DNA of 64,000 bases from Reyranella sp. CPCC 100927 (GTDB lineage: Bacteria > Pseudomonadota > Alphaproteobacteria > Reyranellales > Reyranellaceae), in assembly GCF_007859315.1 (NCBI RefSeq), contig NZ_VOHA01000007.1, forward strand, positions 124,001 through 188,000, in the 5' to 3' direction. Position 1 is the first letter of the stretch. The number at the start of each line of letters is the position of its first letter. Below the pieces are notes generated by a model. That model made no database searches. It was not told the origin of the DNA and saw only the letters and a program-made list of their open reading frames with translations. Of this stretch, positions 1 through 7,433 are shown one piece after another. The translations under genes and the position numbers were made by a program.

Positions 1-63
1 GGCCTCTACCGCCGCCTGGTCGAGCGCCAGATGGACGGACCGGCATCGCGCCTGGTGGCGTAG
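1..63 (+). CDS. C-terminal end of an upstream protein, possibly an ABC transporter ATPase
   Basis: Frame 1 is open from the first base and ends with TAG at 61-63, giving 20 residues that begin GLYRRLVERQM and end SRLVA. The motif LYxRLxxxQ close to a C-terminus is typical of exporter-type (MsbA-like) ABC ATPases, but so little is present that this is only a suggestion. The gene starts outside the window. Confidence 0.4.
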   Translation, partial: GLYRRLVERQMDGPASRLVA

Positions 64-161
64 ATGCCTGTGACACCGGTGTAGCGAAGGATCTCCGCGG
101 ACTTCAGGGCCGAGCGATTCTTCGCTACAGTTCGAGACCAAAGCAACGGGCACGGGCGCAC

Positions 162-923
162 ATGCTTCGATGTTTCTTCCTCGGCCTGGTGACGGCCATC
201 CACCTGGGGCTGTCGGCGGCTGGTGCCCGGGCCGGTGACGGGGCTGCCCTGAACGTGCTGGGCTTCTCCGACGATGGCCGTTATTTCGCGTTTGAACAGT
301 ACGGCACACAGGATGGTTCGGCGTTTCCGTTCGCCGAGATCGCCCTTGTCGACACGCAAGCGGCGACCAGCCACGACCGGCCTTTCATGGTCATTCGCGA
401 GGTGATCCAGAGCGAGAATGCCGGGCAGGAAACCGTCCGCGCCAACGTCCTTGCGCGGGCGCGACCCCATCTCGCCGCCATGAAGATCCAGCGGCAGGGC
501 ATGGTCGTCGCCATCGACCCCGTGGCGCGTCCGTTCGAGGCGCTGCTGCCGATGGATGTGCCTGTCGTACGCCGGCTGGAGGCCAGCGAGCTGCGGCTGT
601 CAGATCCCACGCGCGGCGGTGCCCTGGTGCTAGGCCTCAAGCAATGGAAGATGTCCAGCCCGCACTGCTCAACCGTGGCGCCCGGGGAGACCTGGGCCTT
701 TGCGGTCACGGTGTCGAAGGACGGCTCGCCGGCCCGGGACATTCATGTCGACGCCGAACTACCCGATGCGCGGCGCTGTCCGCATACCTACGGCCTGGTC
801 GGGGCATACATGCAGGCTCGCAAAAGTGGCGGCGCCGTGATCGCCGTGGTCGTCAGCTACTACCCGGTTGGATTCGAGGGGCTCGATCGCCGCTTTCTGG
901 TCGTCACCGCCGATCTCAAGTGA
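162..923 (+). CDS. exported DUF2259-type protein
   Basis: A 253-residue protein. Residues 1-24 form a signal peptide (hydrophobic FFLGLVTAIHLGL, then AGARA), so it is probably periplasmic. The following segment, LNVLGFSDDGRYFAFEQYG followed by a FPFAEI motif, is the hallmark of the DUF2259 family of predicted secreted proteins, whose role is unknown. The length fits that family. It is a single gene, convergent with the gene at 956-1453; a short GC hairpin at 934-948 lies between the two stop codons. I chose the ATG at 162 because it gives a clean signal peptide; no strong ribosome binding site precedes it. Confidence 0.75.
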   Translation: MLRCFFLGLVTAIHLGLSAAGARAGDGAALNVLGFSDDGRYFAFEQYGTQDGSAFPFAEIALVDTQAATSHDRPFMVIREVIQSENAGQETVRANVLARARPHLAAMKIQRQGMVVAIDPVARPFEALLPMDVPVVRRLEASELRLSDPTRGGALVLGLKQWKMSSPHCSTVAPGETWAFAVTVSKDGSPARDIHVDAELPDARRCPHTYGLVGAYMQARKSGGAVIAVVVSYYPVGFEGLDRRFLVVTADLK

Positions 924-955
924 CCTAGGAGCGCGGACCGCTGGTCCGTCCGTGT

Positions 956-1453
956 TCAGACTTTCCGAGGGCGGAGATCGGTGCCGACCGTCACGTCCAG
1001 CTCGAACTTCACTTCATACGGCTTGCCTTCGAACATTGAGACGGTGCCATTCGTCTTGAACCGTCCCTCGACGCGGTTGCCGGCGAGCTTCACGTCGGAC
1101 CCTTTGACGGGGCCGATGGCCGTTATGGGGCTCTGCGGAAAGCTGGGGTGGATGAGCTGGGCTTCGAAGAGCTCGCCACCGGGGCTGTGGAGCGAGATCG
1201 TTACCGCGCTGCCGAGTTCGCCGAACTCCGCGTCCGACCGGGGATTTTTCGAGGCTGCCTGGTCCTTCTCGGAAAGAACGATCACGACGGCATCCTTGCC
1301 CGACTGACCGTCGCGCTTGTAGGCGCCGGCAAAGCGCAACTTGGCTTCCTTGCCGTTGCCGACGAAACGGCCGGTGACGGTATCGGCAGCGAACACCGCA
1401 CCAGGCACCAGCGGGATGAACGCACTGCCCGCCATGAAAAATCGCCGATTCAT
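956..1453 (-). CDS. small exported protein of unknown function
   Basis: A 165-residue protein. The frame is open further upstream, but the start at 1453 is preceded by a GGGGGGAT ribosome binding site and yields a clear signal peptide (MNRRFFMAGSAFIPLVPGAVFAA). The mature part is rich in beta-forming residues, with segments such as LAGNRVEGRFKTNG and YEVKFELDVTV that suggest a small beta-sandwich. I do not recognise the family. It converges on the DUF2259 gene and is followed upstream by the PhoD-like gene in the same orientation, about 95 bases away. Confidence 0.6.
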   Translation of the reverse strand: MNRRFFMAGSAFIPLVPGAVFAADTVTGRFVGNGKEAKLRFAGAYKRDGQSGKDAVVIVLSEKDQAASKNPRSDAEFGELGSAVTISLHSPGGELFEAQLIHPSFPQSPITAIGPVKGSDVKLAGNRVEGRFKTNGTVSMFEGKPYEVKFELDVTVGTDLRPRKV

Positions 1454-1548
1454 ATAATCCCCCCATTGTCCATTGGGGTCGATCATACCAGCCCAGGGCA
1501 CCGTTATCTGACCAGCCGGGGATCCGCGCCGCCGTTACCTGATGGAGG

Positions 1549-2607
1549 TCATGCTGGTTTGAGGCCGTCCAGGTGCACCTCGGCCCGGCGCACGGCTTGG
1601 CCCGCTTCGTCGCGGATGGCCAGGGCGACCTTGCCCTCCCACCAGTCGACGTCAATGGTGCCGAAATTGGGCGCGCCGTAGACGCCGCCCAGCCGGTTGG
1701 GGCCGGCTTCGCGCGGGTTGGGGAAGAACTTGTTCAGCCCGCTCGAGGTGGCCTCCAGCAGCGGATAGGGTGTCCCGTTGGTCTCGCGATAGAGCGCACC
1801 CAGATGCCGATCGCCCGAGATCAGCACCACGCCGTTGGCGCCGGTATCGCGGATGGTGTCGTAGAGCTTCTGCCGCTCGCGCGGGAAGTTGCCCCAGCGC
1901 TCCCAGCCGTGGCCGTCGGCCACCATCTGGATGCCGGAGCCGATGATCCGCAGATCCGCCGGCACGCGCAGCTGCTCGGCCAGCCACGCCCATTGCGCTT
2001 CGCCCAGGATCGTCTTGGCGGGATCCTCGTCGGGCAGGTAGCGCTCCTTGCCTGCCGCATTGCGCTCGTCCGTCGGGCGCCATGGCGACTTCGACCAGCG
2101 CACATCCAGCAGGATCACCTGCACCCGCTGGCCGGCCTGTCCGAACAGGCGGGCGTCATGGACACCCTCGCGCGACCGCCGCGGGTCGTCGGCCGCCGCC
2201 TTCCAGAAATCAAGGAAGATCGATTTCGCCTCATCCTTCAGCGCGAAGCCGACGCCACCGTCATTCTGGCCGTAGTCGTGATCGTCCCACACAGCCATGT
2301 GCTGTACATCGTGCCGCAACCGGGCGTAGCCCTCGATTCCGTCCGTGGCGGAATAAGCCGTCCGCATGCTCTCGATCGTGGCCGGGCCCGCCACGTAGTC
2401 GGCATAGACGTTGTCGCCGAGAAACAGGAACAGGTCGGGCCGGTATCCCAACACGGCATCCCACACCGGCTGCGGCTTGGCCTGGTCGGCGCATGAGCCG
2501 AAGGCGATGCGGGTGACGGGCCGCGGCTGGGCTTGCGCGATCGTGGGAAGCGCGACGGAGGCGATCGACGCGGCGATCGCCTGGCGGCGAAGGAGGGGGC
2601 GCGACAT
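1549..2607 (-). CDS. PhoD-like metallophosphatase, exported
   Basis: A 352-residue protein of the alkaline phosphatase D/PhoD-like metallophosphatase group. The N-terminus has an RR pair and a hydrophobic run (LRRQAIAASIASVAL, then AQAQ), suggesting Tat or Sec export. Metal-binding motifs are in order: FGSCADQ (about residue 36), LFLGDNVYADY (about 60-70), VWDDHDYGQND (about 107-117) and LISGDRHLGALY (about 262). It is shorter than classical PhoD (about 500 residues) because the N-terminal beta domain is absent, as in the short form common in proteobacteria. The likely role is phosphodiester or phosphomonoester hydrolysis in the periplasm; the substrate cannot be read from the sequence. Confidence 0.85.
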   Translation of the reverse strand: MSRPLLRRQAIAASIASVALPTIAQAQPRPVTRIAFGSCADQAKPQPVWDAVLGYRPDLFLFLGDNVYADYVAGPATIESMRTAYSATDGIEGYARLRHDVQHMAVWDDHDYGQNDGGVGFALKDEAKSIFLDFWKAAADDPRRSREGVHDARLFGQAGQRVQVILLDVRWSKSPWRPTDERNAAGKERYLPDEDPAKTILGEAQWAWLAEQLRVPADLRIIGSGIQMVADGHGWERWGNFPRERQKLYDTIRDTGANGVVLISGDRHLGALYRETNGTPYPLLEATSSGLNKFFPNPREAGPNRLGGVYGAPNFGTIDVDWWEGKVALAIRDEAGQAVRRAEVHLDGLKPA

Positions 2608-2710
2608 GAGACTCTCGACCTGACCTGAAGCTGACCTGTGGCTCGGGCAACCGGGCGGCGGAAGAATACGTCAGCCGAGCGAAAAGTAAGTGACAATGTT
2701 GTCCCGCGCG

Positions 2711-3445
2711 CTACCACGACTCCATGTAGGGCCTGAGATCCATTTCGAATGTCCACGCGTCCCGCGGTTGGGCGTGCAGGAAGTAATAGGCGTCGGCGAT
2801 GTGGTCGGGGTCCATGATGCCGTCCGCTGCCTTCAGCGCGTACTTTTCCGGAAAGAGGCGGCTGACGGGCGCGGTGTCGATCAGGCCGTCGATGACCACG
2901 TGTGCGACGTGGATGTTCTGGGGGCCCAGTTCCTTGGCGGCGGATTGGGCCAGCGCCCGCAGCGCCTGCTTGGCGCCGGAGAAGGCAGCGTACGCCTTGA
3001 TGCCGCGCAGTGATGCCGTCGCGCCCGTAATGAGAATGGTGCCACGCCCGTGCCGTGCCATGCGCCGCGCCGCCTCGCGCACGCACAGAAACCCGGAGAA
3101 GCAGGCGATTTCCCAGGTCTTGAGGTATTTCTGGGACTCGGTCTCGAGCAGGGGCCACCACACATTGGGACCGATGTTGAAGACCAGGACACGCGGCGGG
3201 CCGGCTTCCCGCTCGGCGCGATCGAACAAGGCCTGAGCGTCGTGCTCCTCGCGCGCGTCGGCGCCGATCGGCAGGCAGTGGCCGCCGCTCTCGCAGATCT
3301 GGTCGGCGAGCGTCGCGAGCTTCTCGGCCTGCCGCCGCACCGGCACCGCGACCAGGCCGGCGGCCGCGAAGCGGCGCGCGATGGCGCTGCCCAGTGCATC
3401 GCCGGCACCGATGACGACACAGGCTTCGCGCGCCGACGCGGTCAT
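2711..3445 (-). CDS. atypical short-chain dehydrogenase/reductase-like protein
   Basis: A 244-residue Rossmann-fold SDR. The cofactor loop near the N-terminus reads VVIGAGDALGSAIARRF, and the segment NIGPNVWWPLLE follows in the middle. Where classical SDRs have YxxxK, this protein reads AYAAFSGAKQALRALAQS, so Phe sits in the position of the catalytic Tyr while the Lys is kept. It may therefore be a poor oxidoreductase, or belong to a subfamily with a changed active site. The gene overlaps the upstream HxlR gene by four bases (ATGA), so the two are translated together and probably repressed together. Confidence 0.8.
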   Translation of the reverse strand: MTASAREACVVIGAGDALGSAIARRFAAAGLVAVPVRRQAEKLATLADQICESGGHCLPIGADAREEHDAQALFDRAEREAGPPRVLVFNIGPNVWWPLLETESQKYLKTWEIACFSGFLCVREAARRMARHGRGTILITGATASLRGIKAYAAFSGAKQALRALAQSAAKELGPQNIHVAHVVIDGLIDTAPVSRLFPEKYALKAADGIMDPDHIADAYYFLHAQPRDAWTFEMDLRPYMESW

Positions 3446-4005
3446 GGTTGCCGCGCCGGTTTGGCCGGGCGCCGCCCGGCCACCGGCCCTCGGCGCAGGC
3501 GCACCTTGGCGCCGTCGCGTGCGCGCTTCTGGGTCATGAGCGCATCGCGTTCGTCACTCATCAGGCGGCCCGGCTCGATCACGACGTCGCGGGCGCTGAT
3601 CGGCTGACCGCAGCAATCGCAGACCAGGTTCAGCGCCGTCGCGTGACCGCAGGCTTTGTGCCGCATCGCCGCCGGTGGGCCACCCTTGAAGCCGCCCCAG
3701 CGATCGCCCCAATGCTTGAGCGCCACCATCAGGGGCCACAGGTCGAGCCCTTTCTCGGTGAGGTGATATTCGTGGCGCAGCGGTCGTGCGTTGTACGAGC
3801 GCTTGGCGATGATCCCGTTGGCCTCCAGCGCCCGCAATCGGGTGGTGATGAGGACAGGCGAGGCGCGGACCTGGGCCTCGAACTGATCGAACCGGTGCGA
3901 GCCCAGGAAGAGCTCGCGCACGATCATCAGTGTCCACGGATCACCGACATCGCCGATGGCCCGCGCCACAGGGCAAGTCAGGTCCCCCACGTCGGTACTG
4001 CGCAT
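3442..4005 (-). CDS. HxlR-family transcriptional regulator
   Basis: A 187-residue protein with a winged helix over about residues 10-105. It begins with the family pattern CPVARAIGDVGDPWTLMIVREL and includes FDQFEAQVRASPVLITTRLRALEANGII and the wing LRHEYHLTEKG. HxlR regulators sense electrophiles, quinones or other small molecules, often through the N-terminal cysteine seen here. The C-terminal part (about 115-187) has a CGHATALNLVCDCCGQ cluster that may bind metal. It is the first gene of an operon with the SDR at 2711-3445, and a perfect palindrome lies on its promoter, consistent with autorepression. Confidence 0.9.
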   Translation of the reverse strand: MRSTDVGDLTCPVARAIGDVGDPWTLMIVRELFLGSHRFDQFEAQVRASPVLITTRLRALEANGIIAKRSYNARPLRHEYHLTEKGLDLWPLMVALKHWGDRWGGFKGGPPAAMRHKACGHATALNLVCDCCGQPISARDVVIEPGRLMSDERDALMTQKRARDGAKVRLRRGPVAGRRPAKPARQP

Positions 4006-4023
4006 GGCTCCTCCTTGGATTCC

Positions 4024-4068
4024 GTCATAGCGTGAGCCGGATGCCTTGTCACTTCAAAAAATGAAGTG
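4024..4068 (-). promoter_or_regulatory. hxlR promoter with overlapping operator palindrome
   Basis: On the minus strand GTGACA (4047-4052) and TATGAC (4024-4029) are separated by exactly 17 bases, a good sigma-70 match. A perfect inverted repeat, CACTTCA - AAAAA - TGAAGTG, occupies 4050-4068 and overlaps the -35 box. Its position between the divergent HxlR gene and the small gene at 4123 makes it the likely HxlR operator (inference). Confidence 0.6.
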
Positions 4069-4122
4069 CTATGGTTCCGGCATGCCGCTGCGCACATGGG
4101 GAGGTCGCGAGACTGCAAATCG

Positions 4123-4317
4123 ATGACGCGTGACCGGAATGAGGAAAAAGAAATCCTGGTCTGCCTCGAGTGCGGGCAGCTCATCACCGTGACGATCCCG
4201 GCGGGCATGACGGAAGCCGAGTTCGCCCGCGGCATGAACCGCGGCAGATTCATGATGCTGGCGATCGGCGTCGTCGTCTTCGCCGTGATGTGGTCGGTGC
4301 TACTGCTGGTGGCGTAA
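4123..4317 (+). CDS. small C-terminally anchored membrane protein
   Basis: A 64-residue protein if started at the ATG at 4123; the frame is open to 4066, but that extension runs into the operator palindrome. The N-terminal half carries a CLECG pair of cysteines, like half a zinc ribbon, and a charged segment (MTEAEFARGMNRG). Residues about 43-63 form one transmembrane helix reaching the C-terminus (MMLAIGVVVFAVMWSVLLLV). The function is unknown. It is divergent from the HxlR-SDR operon and could share its operator. Confidence 0.5.
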   Translation: MTRDRNEEKEILVCLECGQLITVTIPAGMTEAEFARGMNRGRFMMLAIGVVVFAVMWSVLLLVA

Positions 4318-4351
4318 CGATCGTGCGTGATGCCCGTCGTAGAGACTCTCG

Positions 4352-5284
4352 CTACACGTCGGCGATACCTTCGTGCTCGTCGCTCTGCACGTTGACAGCC
4401 GACGTGATCGCCGTCCGCAGCCAGCGGTGGCCGCTGTGACTGTGAGTGCGCTCGTGCCATACCATCCCGACGGCGAATCCCTCGACGGGGAAAGGACAAT
4501 CGACGGCCTGCAGCGCGCCGGCATGATCGCGGATCAATCGTTCCGGGACCAGGGCCACGAAATCCGATTGAGCCACCATCGCCGGCACGAAAAGGAACGA
4601 GGTTGCCGACAACACCACGTTGCGGCTGTGACCGAGCGCCGCCAGCGTGTTGTCCACGGGCGTGACGAAATCACCGCCGCGCAGGGATACGATCACATGC
4701 TCCAACGCGGCGAATTCCGCGACGGTGAGTCCCGGCCGCAGGCGCGGATGATCGCGGCGGCCGATCAGCACATAGCGCTCGTCGAACAGATGGCTGGTGT
4801 ACAGATGGGGCGGGGCAACCTGCGGCGTCATCAGCGCCAGGTCGACATCGCCGCGCGCCATCTGCGCCTCCAGGTGCGATATGTCGAGATTGCGCAGCGC
4901 GACGCGGATGCCGGGCGCCATCGTTCTCAGCTCGGTGACGAACGGCATGATCACCGCCGCCTGCAGGTAATCGGTGCAGGCGATCGCCACGGTCAAGGTG
5001 GCCGTGGCGGGATCGAACGGCCGGTGCGTGTCGACCGCGGCGCGAACCTGATCAAGCGCCTGGTGCAGTGGGTCGAGCAGCTCGATGGCCTTGGCCGTTG
5101 CCGTCATCCCGCGCTGGGCGGGGATGAGCAGCTGGTCGTCGAACACGTCCCGCAGGCGATTGAGCTGGGCGCTGACCGCGGGTTGGCTGAGATTCAGGCG
5201 GGCAGCCGCCCGGGTGACGTTCTGCTCCTCCAGCAACGCCTCCAATGTGACCAGCAGGTTGAGGTCGAGGCGCTTGCTATCCAT
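4352..5284 (-). CDS. LysR-family transcriptional regulator
   Basis: A 310-residue LysR protein starting MDSKRLDLNLLVTLEALLEE. The helix-turn-helix covers about residues 5-64 (VTRAAARLNLSQPAVSAQLNRLR), followed by a LysR substrate-binding domain containing VAIACTDYLQAAV and ALMTPQVAPPHLYTSHLF. The frame stays open far upstream, but that extension is antisense to the quinone reductase gene and is not coding. The gene is divergent from the quinone reductase at 5375 with 90 bases between them, the classical layout in which LysR controls its neighbour and itself. A second copy of its promoter region occurs at 6471-6516. Confidence 0.9.
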   Translation of the reverse strand: MDSKRLDLNLLVTLEALLEEQNVTRAAARLNLSQPAVSAQLNRLRDVFDDQLLIPAQRGMTATAKAIELLDPLHQALDQVRAAVDTHRPFDPATATLTVAIACTDYLQAAVIMPFVTELRTMAPGIRVALRNLDISHLEAQMARGDVDLALMTPQVAPPHLYTSHLFDERYVLIGRRDHPRLRPGLTVAEFAALEHVIVSLRGGDFVTPVDNTLAALGHSRNVVLSATSFLFVPAMVAQSDFVALVPERLIRDHAGALQAVDCPFPVEGFAVGMVWHERTHSHSGHRWLRTAITSAVNVQSDEHEGIADV

Positions 5285-5374
5285 GCCGTGGATGGTAGCG
5301 GAACACATCCGTGATTTCAAACAAGGCCCGGCGCCACCGACATTCCCGCCAGTACACAACGGTTGGATTGTCCC

Positions 5375-6190
5375 ATGAAGAAGAAAATTCTGATCGTCCA
5401 TGCGCATCCCGAGCCGACGTCGCTGACGCGCCAGCTCGTCGACGTGTCGGTGCAGACGCTGGAGCAGCAAGGTCATGACGTCCTGCTGTCGGACCTGTAC
5501 GGCATGCGCTGGAAGGCCGTGTTCGACGCCGACGACTTTCCCGCACGCGCCGATCCGCAGCGACTGTCCTTCATCGCCGAGTCCGGGCATTCCTATGCCA
5601 GCGGCCGGCAATCGGCCGACATCGCCGCCGAGCAGGACAAGCTGCTGGCCGCGGATGCCGTGATCCTGCAGTTCCCGCTGTGGTGGTTCGGCATGCCCGC
5701 CATCATGAAGGGCTGGGTGGACCGGGTGTGGGCCTATGGCCTGGCGTACGGCTACAAGGACGCCGGCAACCGGTATCGCTACGGCGACGGCGGTTTCAAG
5801 GGCCGGCGTGCGCTGCTGTCGGTGATGGTCGGCGGCCCCGCGGAAGACTATCTGCCGCGCGGTATCAACGGACCGCTCGACCAGCTGCTGTTTCCGATCA
5901 CCCACGGCACGCTGTTCTTTCCCGGCATGGACGTGCTGCCCACGCACGCCGTCTACGGCGCCGGGCGCATCACGGCAGAAGGCGTGGCGGCGGCGAAAGA
6001 GGGGTGGCGCCAGCGCCTGGCACGCCTCTTCGAAGAAGCGCCGATTCCCTTCCGGCCGCAGAACGGCGGCGACTATCCGGACGGCCATGTGCTGGCGGGC
6101 CACGTCGCGGTCGGCCAGAGCGGATTGACGGCTCATGTCGCCGAACCATCGCTCGCACCGCGTGCGCGTCTGGTGGGAGCCGTGACGTGA
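5375..6190 (+). CDS. NAD(P)H:quinone oxidoreductase, flavodoxin-like fold
   Basis: A 271-residue flavoprotein of the NQO/MdaB group. It opens with MKKKILIVHAHPEPTSLTRQ, the beta-1 strand and FMN/FAD phosphate loop of the flavodoxin-like fold, and carries the family motif LQFPLWWFGMPAIMKGWVDR (about residues 104-123) and the glycine loop SVMVGGPAEDY. These enzymes reduce quinones by two electrons and so avoid semiquinone radicals. An ATG four codons upstream (5363) is possible, but 5375 matches the family start. It diverges from a LysR gene and precedes a YgiN-like monooxygenase, suggesting a quinone stress or quinone redox unit. Confidence 0.88.
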   Translation: MKKKILIVHAHPEPTSLTRQLVDVSVQTLEQQGHDVLLSDLYGMRWKAVFDADDFPARADPQRLSFIAESGHSYASGRQSADIAAEQDKLLAADAVILQFPLWWFGMPAIMKGWVDRVWAYGLAYGYKDAGNRYRYGDGGFKGRRALLSVMVGGPAEDYLPRGINGPLDQLLFPITHGTLFFPGMDVLPTHAVYGAGRITAEGVAAAKEGWRQRLARLFEEAPIPFRPQNGGDYPDGHVLAGHVAVGQSGLTAHVAEPSLAPRARLVGAVT

Positions 6191-6196
6191 AGAATT

Positions 6197-6407
6197 CCCT
6201 TCTCCCCGCGCAGGCGGGGAGAAGGTGCCCGTTTCGGTACTTCGACGCTTTGCGTCGAAGTACCTGAGGCGGATGAGGGGCTTCGCGATGTTGATGCCGA
6301 TCGCGTTGATGCAAGAAAAACTGCATTCGATCGCGATACCGATGAAGCCCTCATCCGGCCGCCGCTTCGCGGCGTCCACCTTCTCCCCGCCTGCGCGGGG
6401 AGAGGGG
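6197..6407. repeat. palindromic intergenic element with 31-bp terminal inverted repeats
   Basis: The ends at 6197-6227 and 6377-6407 are inverted copies, 31 bases long with one mismatch, and each arm is itself a hairpin (CTTCTCCCC/GGGGAGAAG type). The interior has a second hairpin (6239-6263, palindromic around CGACGCTTTGCGTCG) and GATGAGG/CCTCATC copies. No ORF of coding quality lies inside. The same architecture recurs at 10966-11119. Together with the LysR promoter copy, this element fills the 384-base gap between the quinone reductase and monooxygenase genes. Confidence 0.85.
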
Positions 6408-6470
6408 CATCGCGCGCTCTAAGTCTCGGCCAATCCGGCGCTTCGTCGAAGCGGCACCAAGGGCGCGCCA

Positions 6471-6516
6471 GCTATCCACACGATGGATGGCAGCCCAGCA
6501 CATCGGCGATTTCAAG
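6471..6516. promoter_or_regulatory. diverged copy of the lysR promoter/start region
   Basis: This 46-base segment aligns without gaps to 5276-5321, the start of lysR plus its upstream region, with 35 identical positions by my count. Shared blocks include GCTATCCA, TGGATGG, CACATC and GATTTCAA. It lies 59 bases upstream of the gene at 6575. It could be a second LysR binding region placing that gene in the same regulon, or the remnant of a duplicated lysR gene. Confidence 0.5.
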
Positions 6517-6574
6517 GATCGCATCCGGCGATCGAGATTGCGCCCGCCACACACGCCATCAGGAGTCCTTTTCG

Positions 6575-6871
6575 ATGTCCACGCTGGTCATCATCGGCAG
6601 CGCCAAGGCCAAGCCCGGCAAGGCCGACGCCGTGCGCCCGATCCTCAAATCGCTGCTGCTGCCCACCTTGGCCGAGGAAGGCTGCCTTCGCTACGAGATG
6701 AACGAATCCGAAGACGGCCAGAGCTGGGTGTTCACCGAACTGTGGGAAAGCCGTGCCCTGTGGGAGCGCCACATGGAGTCGGCGCAGGTGGCCCGCTTCA
6801 GGGCGATCGCCGGCGACATGACGGAATACTGGGAGATCTTCCAGGGCCACCTGGTGCGCCCGGGCAGCTGA
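6575..6871 (+). CDS. antibiotic biosynthesis monooxygenase-domain (YgiN-like) protein
   Basis: A 98-residue single-domain ABM (dimeric alpha-beta barrel) protein. Typical features are the N-terminal strand LVIIGSAKAKPGKADAVRPIL, the EEGCLRYEMNES motif around residue 36, and FTELWESRALWERHMES around 53-69. Relatives include the E. coli quinol monooxygenase YgiN, which cycles quinones with the reductase MdaB. A quinone reductase of the NQO group lies just upstream, so a similar role is plausible. It is followed 30 bases later by a VOC protein in the same orientation. Confidence 0.82.
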   Translation: MSTLVIIGSAKAKPGKADAVRPILKSLLLPTLAEEGCLRYEMNESEDGQSWVFTELWESRALWERHMESAQVARFRAIAGDMTEYWEIFQGHLVRPGS

Positions 6872-6901
6872 TCCCATCCCTCATCCGTTCGAAGCGAAGC
6901 C

Positions 6902-7396
6902 ATGCCCGCCACCAGCCTTTTCCACATCGCCATCAAGACCGGCAAGCCCGACGCGACCCGGCGCTTCTACGAGCAGGTCTTCGGCATGACCGAAGCGCCG
7001 CGACCACCGTTCGAATTCCCGGGCTACTGGATGCAGCTCAGCACGCCCTACGGCGGTTCGATCTTCCACGTCTACACGGGGCCGGCGGCCCTGGGTAACG
7101 ACGGACGCGTACCGGTGGGCAGCGGCGCCATCGACCATATCGCGCTGTCGGCCCATGGGTTCGCCGAGACGCGCGCGCGCTGCCGGGCCTTGGGCGTTCC
7201 CTATCGCGAGCGGTCGGTGCCGGGCTTTCCGCTGTGGCAGCTCTTTGCCTACGACCCCAACGGCATCCAGTTCGAGCTGAACTTCCACTCGGCCTTCGAG
7301 GCACGCGAGGGCGTGGCGGTGGACCCCGACAACTTCATCAAGGCGGGCCTGGAGTGGTTCGACCCGCAGGCTTACCGGCAGTTCGAGACGGCGTGA
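6902..7396 (+). CDS. VOC-family (glyoxalase/bleomycin resistance-like) protein
   Basis: A 164-residue vicinal-oxygen-chelate protein. It has two babbab modules: SLFHIAIKTGKPDATRRFYEQVFGM (metal His near residue 8) and GAIDHIALSAHGFAETRARCRALG (His near 75). The C-terminal part ends with QLFAYDPNGIQFELNF, whose Glu is the usual third metal ligand. Possible activities are isomerase, epimerase, dioxygenase or glyoxalase; the substrate is not readable. It lies between the YgiN-like gene and the ABC transporter, all in one direction, so it may act on the transported compound. Confidence 0.85.
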   Translation: MPATSLFHIAIKTGKPDATRRFYEQVFGMTEAPRPPFEFPGYWMQLSTPYGGSIFHVYTGPAALGNDGRVPVGSGAIDHIALSAHGFAETRARCRALGVPYRERSVPGFPLWQLFAYDPNGIQFELNFHSAFEAREGVAVDPDNFIKAGLEWFDPQAYRQFETA

Positions 7397-7433
7397 CGCC
7401 GTCTGCGTCAATCGATCAAGGGAGGAAACATCA

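Noticed and set aside
934-948. Short CGGACC-GCT-GGTCCG hairpin between convergent genes
   Set aside because: A six-base stem without a U-tract is too weak to list as a terminator.
4352-6379. 675-residue minus-strand ORF
   Set aside because: Only the last 310 residues are a LysR protein; the front part is antisense to the quinone reductase and the palindromic element.
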